From JANMDS01 sp031430575 (GTDB lineage Bacteria; Pseudomonadota; Gammaproteobacteria; Burkholderiales; Casimicrobiaceae), in NCBI GenBank assembly GCA_031430575.1, contig JANPBT010000029.1, positions 1 through 50,889 on the forward strand: a DNA stretch of 50,889 nucleotides, read 5' to 3'. Within the stretch, counting starts at the first letter, position 1; each line of letters opens with the position of its first letter. Made by a program: the position numbers and the translations under genes. This document shows, in pieces, positions 24,668-31,931 of the stretch. The notes below the pieces were generated by a model. It had not been told where the DNA came from. It ran no database searches and saw only the letters and a program-made list of their open reading frames with translations.

Positions 24668-25030
24668 ATGAAACAGACGACCGCAGCGCCCAAAGCAACC
24701 AGCCACCCAAAACGCGCGGCTACCCCGAAATCAAGCTCGCACGATGAGTCCATGATCGGATCGCTTCGTAGTGCCCCCGAATTTGCAAGCGAGTATTTGC
24801 GTATTGCGTTAGCTAAAAGCACCATCGAGGGCGGGCGCGAAGGGTTGCTTATCACCTTAAGGCGCGTCGCGGAATCGCAAGGTATGGCAGACGTAGCCGC
24901 GCGCGCTGGAATGAAGCGCGAAAGCCGTTATCGCTTACTCTCACTCAAAGTTAACTCTACCCTTTCGCCGTTGCTTGCCGTGTTTAGCGCGGCGGGGTTG
25001 CAGCTGAGCGTCAAGCCCAAAGCAGCATGA
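24668..25030 (+). CDS. Orphan addiction-module antidote protein (HI1420/HigA-like)
   Basis: This 120-residue protein has a lysine- and proline-rich start. The antidote core runs from about residue 35: FASEYLRIALAKSTIEGG, LLITLRRVAESQGMADVAARAG and SRYRLLSLKVNSTLSPLLAVFSAAGLQLSV. That is the COG3636-type HTH antitoxin pattern. AAGGAAATAAGCG gives a clear ribosome-binding site. Only the remnant of its toxin remains upstream, so it may act as an anti-addiction factor or a regulator. It overlaps the next gene by four bases. Confidence 0.8.
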   Translation: MKQTTAAPKATSHPKRAATPKSSSHDESMIGSLRSAPEFASEYLRIALAKSTIEGGREGLLITLRRVAESQGMADVAARAGMKRESRYRLLSLKVNSTLSPLLAVFSAAGLQLSVKPKAA

Positions 25031-25668
25031 TGACAAATCCAAAAACAACCGAAAAACAAGTGGCCGCTTTGCCGTTTTCTATGGAACAAAAATGGGAAAG
25101 TAGTCATGATTTAACAACACTGTTGTGCGAGGTATTTATGTGTGGTGCGGGTAACAAACCTCTACCTGATTGGGTTACATATTCGGCGTTATCGCTTTGC
25201 ATGAAAGTAGCGTACGGTGAAATTCTCGATTGGGGGGAAGAGTTCCCGAAGCCAAACGGAAAAAGGAACAAACAAAAGGTACTGAATGAAGCCCTATACA
25301 AATATCAAATCCTGGGTATGTACGTTGCTCTCACGACAGGACGATGGGGTAAGCAGAAAGACGGCAAGTCGTACTCAGCAGAAAAATCCCGTAGCGAAAT
25401 CGAAGACGCATTGGCAGACCCTAACAATACGAGCCTAAATAGTAAGCTGTGTGGCTGCGTGAAATCGGTGTTAAAGGAACGCGGAAAACTCCAAACATTT
25501 AGCGCGTCTACGATTCGTGATTGGATCGCAGCGGAGCAAAAGGTGAGAGGAAAAGACTGGTCGAAAGTGTTTTTTAGCGAGAGTGCAGAATTGCAAAATG
25601 CGGTAGCGGCTTTCATGCGTTCTGGCCCCATGCCGCGAAAACAAAAAACGAAATCGAAAGTAGTCTGA
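25027..25668 (+). CDS. Hypothetical protein of 213 residues (island)
   Basis: I do not recognise this protein. It is soluble with no signal or membrane segment, has a central basic stretch (PKPNGKRNKQKV) and a lysine-rich C-terminus (PRKQKTKSKVV). Cysteines are scattered (LLCEVFMCGAG, KLCGCVK). The start overlaps the stop of the antidote gene, so it is co-transcribed with it. Its base composition is more AT-rich than host genes. It could be the effector of a new antidote-paired module or an island replication accessory, but nothing in the sequence decides this. Confidence 0.6.
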   Translation: MMTNPKTTEKQVAALPFSMEQKWESSHDLTTLLCEVFMCGAGNKPLPDWVTYSALSLCMKVAYGEILDWGEEFPKPNGKRNKQKVLNEALYKYQILGMYVALTTGRWGKQKDGKSYSAEKSRSEIEDALADPNNTSLNSKLCGCVKSVLKERGKLQTFSASTIRDWIAAEQKVRGKDWSKVFFSESAELQNAVAAFMRSGPMPRKQKTKSKVV

Positions 25669-25777
25669 CAACTGCGGCGCAAAAAAGTGGACAAACTTTA
25701 AGCGCATTTTTTGTCTGGTGCGAAAGCCCTGAAAAGCCAGACAATGAGCCACATCATACTTAATTAGGCTCAGGCAG

Positions 25778-25984
25778 ATGAATACCCAAAGTAAATCCGG
25801 CAATCGCCTCTTGCGTTTGCCACAAGTATTAGAAATTTTTCCCGTAAGCCCCGCGACTTGGTGGGCTGGGGTTAAATCTCAAAAATTCCCCGCTCCGATC
25901 AAGCTCAGTCCGAGATGCACCGCGTGGCGCGCAAGCGACATAGACGCGCTTTGCGAGCGATTGTCGAAAGGTGGTGTGAAATGA
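25778..25984 (+). CDS. AlpA-family DNA-binding regulator
   Basis: This 68-residue protein has the AlpA/MerR-like HTH pattern RLPQVLEIFPVSPATWWAGVKSQKFPAPIKLS, quoted as RLPQVLEIFPVSPATWW and KFPAPIKLSPRCTAW, ending WRASDIDALCERL. AlpA proteins activate excision and replication genes of P4-like elements. It sits directly upstream of the primase gene and overlaps it (ATGA), so the two are translationally coupled. The ATG is preceded by AGGCTCAGGCAG. Confidence 0.85.
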   Translation: MNTQSKSGNRLLRLPQVLEIFPVSPATWWAGVKSQKFPAPIKLSPRCTAWRASDIDALCERLSKGGVK

Positions 25985-28290
25985 GAACCCTAAGCGTTTG
26001 CCGATTCGATCATGCAAAAGACGTAAACCCTAAAGTAATTTCGTGCGATTGGGGGACGCTCATAAAAGTCCTAACCACCCATCAAACACGCGAATCGAAA
26101 GACTCAAAAGCTGTGGGTTTTTACGAATTGAAACCCGGTACAACACGCGCAACTGCGAACGTAGAAACGATTGGTTGCGTCGCGCTCGATTATGACGAAT
26201 TCGCTCCCCAAGAAGATATCCCATGCCGGATACAACTTTATTATTTTGACGATGACTCAGGGTACAAAGAAATTCGTGAAACTATTAGCGACTATGAGCA
26301 TGTTTTCTACACCACCTATTCTCACTCCCCCGATTGCCCAAAGGGACGGCTCGTTATGCCGCTTTCCCGCCCCGCAACACGCGATGAGTGGCCGTTAGTT
26401 TGGGCGGGCGCGTATCGCCTCACGAATCGACTTGCCGACAAGCAAACATCCGACGCATCAAGGCTTTTTTATCTGCCACGCTGCCCGGAGGCGAAGCTCA
26501 AAGATGCGCGCGCGTTTCACAATGAAGGCAAGTGGATCGACACGGACTATCTGATTGAGCTAGGCAAGGCTCAAACCGCGACAACTCCCGCGCGGCCACG
26601 CCCTCATCTACCGCCTAGTCACCCGTTGATGAACGACTTCGATGAACCGCGAATCCGCGAAGCGCTTGCAACGCTCGATTGGGATAGCCGCGAGGTTTGG
26701 TTAAAAGCAGGCATGGCGTTGCACTCATCCATGCAAGGTGAGCGCGCGTTTTCACTTTGGACGGAATACAGCCAGCGTAGCGCAAAGTTTGACGCAAACG
26801 ACCAACGCCAAACGTGGGAAGGGTTCAAGATAGGTAACGATAAGGCGATAACACTGGGCACGTTGTTTCATATGGCAGGCGCAGGCCAACCTGAAACGCA
26901 AAAGACGCAATCACCGCGTCCCGAAAAATCCGAGTTAGGGCTTGCCGAGCGATTCGTTTTGCGTCACAGCGGCGAGGTTAAATACATTTTGGATGAACAA
27001 ACCTTTATCGTTTGGAATGGCAACGTGTGGGAGCGCGATTCGGTAGAGCAATCCGTTTTGCAACGCATGATCGAAACAGTCAAAGCCATTCCCGCAAATG
27101 AAGTCCCCGCGCTCATGGGCACGAACGACGCAGAAGCGGAAAAAATTGCACAGTGGGCGATTCGTGAAGCGCAGCGTCGCGCGACGATGGTGCAAGCGTT
27201 GCGGTTAGCGGCGGTGAATCCCGCGCTGGCGGTTCGTAGTGATGCGCTTGATTCAAATCCTGAGTTATTTCAGTGCGCGAACGGAATCGTAAATTTGCGA
27301 ACGGGTGGTTTTTCCGAATCAAGCCCTGCCACGATGCACACACTTTCTTCGTCAGTTAATTTCGATCAGCCTGCGGCATGTCCGCGATGGTTGCAATTTC
27401 TCGATGAAGTCACAGGCGGTAACGCGGATTTAATCGAATACCTGCGGCGCTGCGTTGGCTACTCTTTATCAGGGAAAACCGATGCGCAGGTTTGGTTTTT
27501 TATGTACGGACTTGGTGCGAATGGCAAATCAGTTTTCCTGAATGTGTTGCGAGAACTGGCGGGCACATACGGGACGACTGCAAACGCGGATGCGTTCATG
27601 ACCCAGCAGCGCAACGCAAGCGGCGCATCGCCCGAAATGGCGGCACTCGCATTCCGCAGGCTCGTTTGCGTGACCGAAATACCGCAAGGGCAACGGCTAG
27701 ACGAAGCCCGCATGAAATCGCTCACGGGCGGGGAGCAGATCACGGCACGCCACCTCTACAAAGGGCAAATCACTTACGAGCCTCGATTCAAACTGTGGTT
27801 CGCGGGGAACCACAAACCAACTATTCGCGGGAACGATCACGGGATGTGGAGGCGCATTCACCTAGTTCCGTTTACCGTGCAAATTCCGCCCGAGAAGAAA
27901 GACCCTGCGCTTATCGCGAAACTTCGTGCTGAGCTACCCGGCATCTTGAATTGGGCAATCGGCGGCTATTCCGAGTACACGCGGATTGGCTTATCCCCGC
28001 CAAAAATCGTATTAGATGAAGTCCAAGCCTATCGGGGCGAGGAGGACGTTTTGGGCGATTGGATTGCGGAATGTTGCGAGTTGCGCACCGATGCGCGTGC
28101 GCCACGTGATGACCTGTTTATGAGCTACCTGCGGTATTGCGCGAGCCACGCGACGCGCGCAGTCGGCAACAAACGGTTTTACGATTCGTTACGGACTCGC
28201 GGAATGGGCGAAGCGCGTTCGAGTGGCAAACGACTTATTGTTGGTATCGGATTGCACCCGATTACGACCAATTTGGGAAGAGCCCCATGA
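25981..28290 (+). CDS. Primase-helicase, P4 alpha / D5-type replication protein
   Basis: This protein of about 769 residues has an N-terminal primase-polymerase (AEP)-like domain with the acidic motif ALDYDEF (about residues 69-72) and the basic strand KGRLVMPLSRPATRDEW. A PriCT-like segment follows (EALATLDWDSREVWLKAGMALH). The C-terminal helicase domain has Walker A GLGANGKS (about residue 510), Walker B-like LVCVTEI and the sensor motif FAGNHKPTIRGNDHGMWRR. I chose the ATG at 25981, which overlaps the AlpA stop; a start 66 bases upstream would run over most of the AlpA gene end. It suggests the island can replicate after excision. Confidence 0.9.
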   Translation: MRTLSVCRFDHAKDVNPKVISCDWGTLIKVLTTHQTRESKDSKAVGFYELKPGTTRATANVETIGCVALDYDEFAPQEDIPCRIQLYYFDDDSGYKEIRETISDYEHVFYTTYSHSPDCPKGRLVMPLSRPATRDEWPLVWAGAYRLTNRLADKQTSDASRLFYLPRCPEAKLKDARAFHNEGKWIDTDYLIELGKAQTATTPARPRPHLPPSHPLMNDFDEPRIREALATLDWDSREVWLKAGMALHSSMQGERAFSLWTEYSQRSAKFDANDQRQTWEGFKIGNDKAITLGTLFHMAGAGQPETQKTQSPRPEKSELGLAERFVLRHSGEVKYILDEQTFIVWNGNVWERDSVEQSVLQRMIETVKAIPANEVPALMGTNDAEAEKIAQWAIREAQRRATMVQALRLAAVNPALAVRSDALDSNPELFQCANGIVNLRTGGFSESSPATMHTLSSSVNFDQPAACPRWLQFLDEVTGGNADLIEYLRRCVGYSLSGKTDAQVWFFMYGLGANGKSVFLNVLRELAGTYGTTANADAFMTQQRNASGASPEMAALAFRRLVCVTEIPQGQRLDEARMKSLTGGEQITARHLYKGQITYEPRFKLWFAGNHKPTIRGNDHGMWRRIHLVPFTVQIPPEKKDPALIAKLRAELPGILNWAIGGYSEYTRIGLSPPKIVLDEVQAYRGEEDVLGDWIAECCELRTDARAPRDDLFMSYLRYCASHATRAVGNKRFYDSLRTRGMGEARSSGKRLIVGIGLHPITTNLGRAP

Positions 28291-28294
28291 AGGC

Positions 28295-28399
28295 AGGGCA
28301 CATAGGGCACTTGGGCAGGTGTTTTCATAAACTTTTCTATATACACACGCCCGTGGAGAAAGTTTGTAGAAAACACTGTTTTCCTGCCCTATGTGCCCT
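28295..28399. repeat. 105-nt imperfect inverted repeat, candidate replication origin of the island
   Basis: The outer arms 28295-28309 (AGGGCACATAGGGCA) and 28385-28399 are exact complements. The inner arms 28319-28338 and 28357-28376 are complementary with a few mismatches. AGGGCA-like units recur (28295, 28304, a variant at 28312, and inverted at 28385 and 28394), resembling iterons. It starts five bases after the primase stop, so an origin or a transcription terminator are the main options. Confidence 0.6.
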
Positions 28400-28560
28400 T
28401 TTGTCTCTCAAGCGGGATATTCGTAGGCTTGCTGGCTCGCCGGTGGCCGATGAAAAGTCGCGCCCCGCTTGGGATGAAACCACTTAGCCACAAAACCACG
28501 TCACAGCGGTTCGCCCGCCCGCTTTTGCCGAAACTGTCGTTTTCCGATTAAAATAAGTGA

Positions 28561-28860
28561 ATGCTCGCTTACTTATCTTACATCAAATCGCTAGACGATT
28601 TCCGTCCCGCTTATGCGCCCCTGCACAAACCTGCGCCGCAGGTATCAGCGAACGCACAAAAAGTAGCCGACTTCATCGCCACACACGCGAGCACGTTTTA
28701 CAGCGCAGAAGAAATCGCCACGGTAACGCGGCTCACGCCCCGCGCAGTCGCGTTTGAATTGAAAGCGCTTGGGTTCGTGCGGCGGCGGGCTTCAATCGAC
28801 ATGCCCGTGCGGTTTCGCGGTCGACGGGTTTGGGTAAGCATTAAAACTCCAAACGCTTGA
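28561..28860 (+). CDS. Small winged-helix-like protein (island)
   Basis: This 99-residue protein is not assigned to a family. Residues about 35-80 (SANAQKVADFIATHAS then FYSAEEIATVTRLTPRAVAFELKALGFVRR in parts) have the hydrophobic pattern of a winged helix domain. The basic C-terminus includes RFRGRRVW. It may be a regulator. A repeat copy encodes KPAPQVS at residues 23-29. It is followed by a convergent GIY-YIG gene. Confidence 0.6.
   Translation: MLAYLSYIKSLDDFRPAYAPLHKPAPQVSANAQKVADFIATHASTFYSAEEIATVTRLTPRAVAFELKALGFVRRRASIDMPVRFRGRRVWVSIKTPNA
28632..28644 (-). repeat. Dispersed 13-bp repeat in the island winged-helix-like gene (reads APQV)
   Basis: Exact copy in island DNA, in the N-terminal linker before the predicted helix-turn-helix. 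Confidence 0.9.
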
Positions 28861-28925
28861 CTGGTCGTGAATGGGAAATGAGCCGAAATTGTGGCGTGCA
28901 AAACCACTGGAATTTTCCCCAATGG

Positions 28926-29621
28926 CTAGGCAGTTTGGTTGCGAACGCGGATCAATTCATCTAGCTTAACGTCTCGCGCGGCTGCTAGAACGGCTAACGA
29001 GTTCGCATGTTTTCGTTTCCGTTCTTTCCAATCATCGTCGGTCATAAACGCCCACGCAGCGATCCCCCCGACGGCGCCAAGAAGTAACGCCGATAGTTTA
29101 GGAGAGCTTTCCGAAGCCACGCCTACTCCCAATAATAGATAAATTGCAAGATTTATGTAGCTAACAACGCCCCTGTTAGGACTCCCCAACTTCTCAACGG
29201 CAGCTTTGTACTCAGCTAAAACATCTGCTTCGTCAACACGATATTTTTCTTCTGAGATTTTTTTCTTCTCGCGCACCTCGAAAATTACATGAGCCTGTGC
29301 CTCAAGTTTCTGACAATCAACGCGCTTGTAGTTTTCGAGAATAGCGTTCGCGCCCATTACAGAACGTATTGCAATAACCGCATGTTCTGGCGTACACCGA
29401 AACCACTCCTTGGCCTCTAGGCAGCTTTGTAACGCTCGATGAGCGCGTTGCTCAATATCACGCGGCTCTTCCACCATCGCTTCGTACTCGACTGCCGGTC
29501 GGAAAGGTGAACCAGTATGCTGTAGTTCGTCGGCGCGCGCCTCGGGGTCTTTCATCGAATAACCGACTTTCACCAAACCGGGCATCGCCTTGTTTGACAT
29601 GACGTAGACCCAGCCGCGCAT
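28926..29621 (-). CDS. GIY-YIG (T5orf172/MUG113) domain membrane protein
   Basis: This 231-residue protein has an N-terminal T5orf172-type domain (residues 1-90): GWVYVMSNKAMPGLVKVGYS, RADELQHTGSPFRPAVEYEA and EWFRCTPEHAV. The GIY-YIG signature residues are the Y-V and V-K-V-G-Y strands. A charged coiled segment follows (FEVREKKKISEEKYR), then two transmembrane helices (about 160-200). The C-terminal tail is soluble. A nuclease-like domain tethered to the membrane in a mobile island suggests a phage- or plasmid-defence role, but that is inference. Confidence 0.78.
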   Translation of the reverse strand: MRGWVYVMSNKAMPGLVKVGYSMKDPEARADELQHTGSPFRPAVEYEAMVEEPRDIEQRAHRALQSCLEAKEWFRCTPEHAVIAIRSVMGANAILENYKRVDCQKLEAQAHVIFEVREKKKISEEKYRVDEADVLAEYKAAVEKLGSPNRGVVSYINLAIYLLLGVGVASESSPKLSALLLGAVGGIAAWAFMTDDDWKERKRKHANSLAVLAAARDVKLDELIRVRNQTA

Positions 29622-29938
29622 TTTTATCCCCAGAATTTTTCATCAAAAGATAGTTTATCGAAATCACATGACAAATGAATACAACGCCATTCGCAGTGTT
29701 GGGGTATGTGGAGCCAATCCAACAAAGATAAAAGTGTTCGTGCGATCACCCTTTTCCCAAACCACCTGGGGTTACGTGAGGGGGGCTTGGGTCATATGGG
29801 GGGGGGGCTAGTCGCCTTGCCATTTTCAGAAATCCAAATGCATCGCCCCGCCTACTCAAGCCGAATTCAGACATAGAATCATGGTACGCGCGGTTTACCG
29901 AAGTGCTTAATCCGTGAGCGACGAAGGGGTGCAATGAA
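29622..29938. other. 317 bases with no confident gene; contains a G10 tract
   Basis: There is no gene I can support. A homopolymer of ten G lies at 29798-29807 just after an AT-rich stretch, and a plus-strand frame reaching a stop at about 29914 (ending WYARFTEVLNP) could be a decayed gene end. GGGGTGCAATGAA gives the ribosome-binding site of the following gene. Confidence 0.4.
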
Positions 29939-30259
29939 ATGTCCACAATTGAAAAGAGCAGCGGGAATGTGTACGGAGATTTAGGCCACGCCGATGCGAG
30001 CGCAATGTTTGTTAAAGCCCAGCTCGCGCAGCGCCTTAGTGCGATTATCCTGCGCCGCAAGCTGACGCAGCGCGAAGCGGCAGATATCGTAGGCATACCG
30101 CAACCGAAGCTTTCGAACATCTTGCGCGGGCAGTTTCGTGGCGTAAGCGAAACCAAATTACTTGAAGCCTTGCGCCATTTAGGGCAGGATGTGCAGATCG
30201 TGGTGAAACCCGCGCGACGTAAAACAGATATGGGTGGTTTGACTGTTGCGTTTGCGTGA
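29939..30259 (+). CDS. XRE-family HTH protein, orphan antitoxin-like
   Basis: This 106-residue protein has an HTH at about residues 38-75 (KAQLAQRLSAIILRRKLTQ then REAADIVGIPQPKLSNILRG) and the C-terminal strand VQIVVKPARR. This is the pattern of HigA2-type antitoxins (COG5606). Such genes normally follow a RelE-type toxin, but none is seen in the 317 bases upstream. It is the last gene before attR. It may have lost its toxin, or act as an island regulator. Confidence 0.75.
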   Translation: MSTIEKSSGNVYGDLGHADASAMFVKAQLAQRLSAIILRRKLTQREAADIVGIPQPKLSNILRGQFRGVSETKLLEALRHLGQDVQIVVKPARRKTDMGGLTVAFA

Positions 30260-30310
30260 AATTTTGAAGCGCAAGTTTTCAGGCGCAAAGCGCGAACACA
30301 TCGAAAAAAG

Positions 30311-30334
30311 TGGGGTAACTTTGGGGGTAACTCA
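30311..30334. repeat. GGGGTAAC direct repeats, candidate integrase arm-type sites (right)
   Basis: This is an exact 24-bp match to 22481-22504. It lies 54 bases inside attR. Confidence 0.65.
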
Positions 30335-30387
30335 GATTTACGAATTTTTGAAACCCCCATGGATACTGGCTTCCCGCTAAAGAGTTG

Positions 30388-30406
30388 ATTCCCCCCGGCT
30401 CCACCA
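30388..30406 (+). other. attR: 19-bp direct repeat
   Basis: Identical to the last 19 bases of ssrA (22348-22366). Beyond it the sequence AGTAGTCAATCAGTAG and a terminator probably followed ssrA before the island arrived. Confidence 0.9.
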
Positions 30407-30433
30407 AAAAAGTAGTCAATCAGTAGAAAAGCA

Positions 30434-30464
30434 AAAGCCCGCCTCGTAAGAGTCGGGCTTTTTG
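30434..30464 (+). terminator. Presumed original ssrA terminator, displaced by the island
   Basis: AAAGCCCG (30434-30441) pairs with CGGGCTTT (30454-30461) and is followed by TTGTTTT. It lies 28 bases past attR, like the island terminator past attL. Confidence 0.75.
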
Positions 30465-30549
30465 TTTTCTGCTTTATCTAAAAAATTTGCGCGCACCCTG
30501 CGGCGCAGATTTGAGCCTGTCGGCGGCGTTATAGTTACATTTTTGGACA

Positions 30550-31002
30550 ATGCCCGCTTCAACTATGAATTCATCGCCGCTACCCAACATCGATCTCACC
30601 CACGATCTCGCTGCGCGTCGCTTTTTTAAAGTTGAGATTGTTAATGTTGAATTCGCACAGGTCGATGGCGAAATCATGAGCAGCGTCGGGCGTAATGATT
30701 ATCGACGTGGCGATGCATTGATTACGGGCAGTAATGGTGATCGTTGGAGCGTATCGCGAGATCGTTTTACCGCGCGCTATGAAGTGGTGGCTGGCGGTGT
30801 GCCTGGTCAAACGGGGCAGTATCGTGCCCGGCGGCAGATTGTGTTCGCCAAGCAAATGGCCACTGCGTTTTCGATTCAGCGCAGCGCCACTGGTGATCTG
30901 CTGCAGGGAGCCGCGGGCGATTGGCTCATGCAATACGCGCCCGGCGATTTTGGGATTGTGGATGGCGCTCGCTTTGCGAGTGTCTACCGGCGGGCCAATT
31001 AG
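30550..31002 (+). CDS. PGDYG family protein
   Basis: This 150-residue soluble protein ends with the diagnostic stretch WLMQYAPGDFGIVDGARFASVY (PGDFG variant of the PGDYG motif; quoted only to identify it, with key residues Pro-Gly-Asp-Phe-Gly). The internal pattern RRFFKVEIVNVEFAQ also fits the small uncharacterised PGDYG family. No function is established. Its end overlaps that of the convergent GNAT gene by four bases. No clear ribosome-binding site precedes the ATG, so the start could be one at 30565. Confidence 0.75.
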   Translation: MPASTMNSSPLPNIDLTHDLAARRFFKVEIVNVEFAQVDGEIMSSVGRNDYRRGDALITGSNGDRWSVSRDRFTARYEVVAGGVPGQTGQYRARRQIVFAKQMATAFSIQRSATGDLLQGAAGDWLMQYAPGDFGIVDGARFASVYRRAN

Positions 31003-31520
31003 CCGTCGATTGGATTTGCGGGGGTATTGAGCTGCAATTGATAAAAGGCCAAATCAAGCCAGCGGCCAAACTTGAAGCCCGCCTGCAAAATGGTGCCGGC
31101 GTGGGTGAAGCCAAGCTTTTCATGCAACGCGATGCTGCTCTCGTTTGAGGCATCAATGCCGCCGACGAGCACGTGCATCTGCTGGGCTTTTGCAGCCGCG
31201 ATGATCTCGGCCATGAGCATGCGCCCAAGCCCGATACCCCGGTGATCTTTGTGGATGTAAACCGAATGCTCAACGGAATATTTAAACGCTGGGAACGCGC
31301 GGAACGTGCCGTAGCTCGCAAAGCCAAGCAACACACCGTCGTCGTTTGTAATGCCAATGACCGGGAAATTACCTGCGGCTTTCGCGCTGAACCACATACG
31401 CATCGTCGCCATCGTGCGCGGTTGATATTCGTAAAGCGCGGTGGAATTGGCAATCGCGTTGTTAAAGATTTCAAGGATTTGCGCCGCGTTGGCATCGAAG
31501 GTGCAGAAAATTTTATTCAT
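30999..31520 (-). CDS. GNAT family N-acetyltransferase, phosphinothricin-acetyltransferase-like
   Basis: This 173-residue protein has the acetyl-CoA-binding motif HRGIGLGRMLMAEII (about residues 97-111). Typical surrounding segments are TFDANAAQILEIFNNAIANSTALYEYQPR, quoted as NNAIANSTALYEY, and GFTHAGTILQAGFKFGRWLDLAFYQ. The pattern ALYEY..R..M..W and C-terminal GRWLD..F.Q are those of the phosphinothricin/methionine-sulfoximine acetyltransferase group. The physiological substrate is not known. A repeat copy lies 23 bases upstream of the start. Confidence 0.88.
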   Translation of the reverse strand: MNKIFCTFDANAAQILEIFNNAIANSTALYEYQPRTMATMRMWFSAKAAGNFPVIGITNDDGVLLGFASYGTFRAFPAFKYSVEHSVYIHKDHRGIGLGRMLMAEIIAAAKAQQMHVLVGGIDASNESSIALHEKLGFTHAGTILQAGFKFGRWLDLAFYQLQLNTPANPIDG

Positions 31521-31542
31521 CGTTTACGATATTCTCTATCAA

Positions 31543-31555
31543 TACCTGCGGCGCA
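31543..31555 (+). repeat. Dispersed 13-bp repeat upstream of the GNAT gene
   Basis: Exact copy matching the full 20-base consensus AATACCTGCGGCGCAGATTT. Confidence 0.92.
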
Positions 31556-31900
31556 GATTTGCCCGCTTTTATGTGAATTTACGCTGGTTCGCGCTTGCGC
31601 GCGATCGCTCGCGAGTAAAAAATGACGGTAAGCGCGTGTTGGGTCACGCGCCAAAGCGGGCGCTCCATCAAAAAAATCACTGGAGATGCACTTTTCGTGG
31701 AAACCGCGGGCGGGGCAGGCATTCGCGTCTGAAGTAGGTAGCAGGCGAAGCGCAGCATGATCGAAATCGCGCAATCTTGCAAATTGCAAAGCGCACGCCG
31801 TAAGCGCAGCCCTGCCGCTCATCGGCACTGCAGCGGCAGTGTCAACCTTGCATGAAAGCAGCCCGTTACGGCAACACACTTTGCTTCGCGCGCGCAAATC

Positions 31901-31913
31901 TGCGCCGCAGGTA
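31901..31913 (-). repeat. Dispersed 13-bp repeat upstream of the Tat-exported protein gene
   Basis: Exact copy with the full consensus flanks, 18 bases before the start codon and just ahead of the AAGGGAG ribosome-binding site. Confidence 0.92.
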
Positions 31914-31931
31914 TTTCTAAGGGAGATCGAC

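Larger units (their letters stand above)
22367..30406 (+). mobile_element. P4-like integrative island in ssrA (about 8.0 kb)
   Basis: The element lies between the 19-bp repeats at 22348 and 30388. It carries an integrase next to attL, two toxin-antitoxin-type loci, an AlpA regulator, a primase-helicase, a GIY-YIG protein and an HTH protein. Its AT-richer stretches and mosaic content contrast with the host genes. It lacks capsid and packaging genes, so it resembles a satellite-type island. It contains three exact copies of the dispersed repeat. Confidence 0.88.
31521..31931. other. 411 bases with no confident gene, two repeat copies
   Basis: This stretch holds exact repeats at 31543-31555 and 31901-31913. 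A minus-strand frame from about 31755 to 31579 encodes a short basic hydrophobic peptide ending ARKREPA, but it has no convincing ribosome-binding site or family, so I do not call it a gene. Confidence 0.4.

Noticed and set aside
27439..27451. TACCTGCGGCGCT inside the primase gene as a repeat copy
   Set aside because: It matches 12 of 13 bases but encodes EYLRRCVGY, which is normal conserved helicase sequence, and lacks the usual flanks; probably chance or conserved codons.
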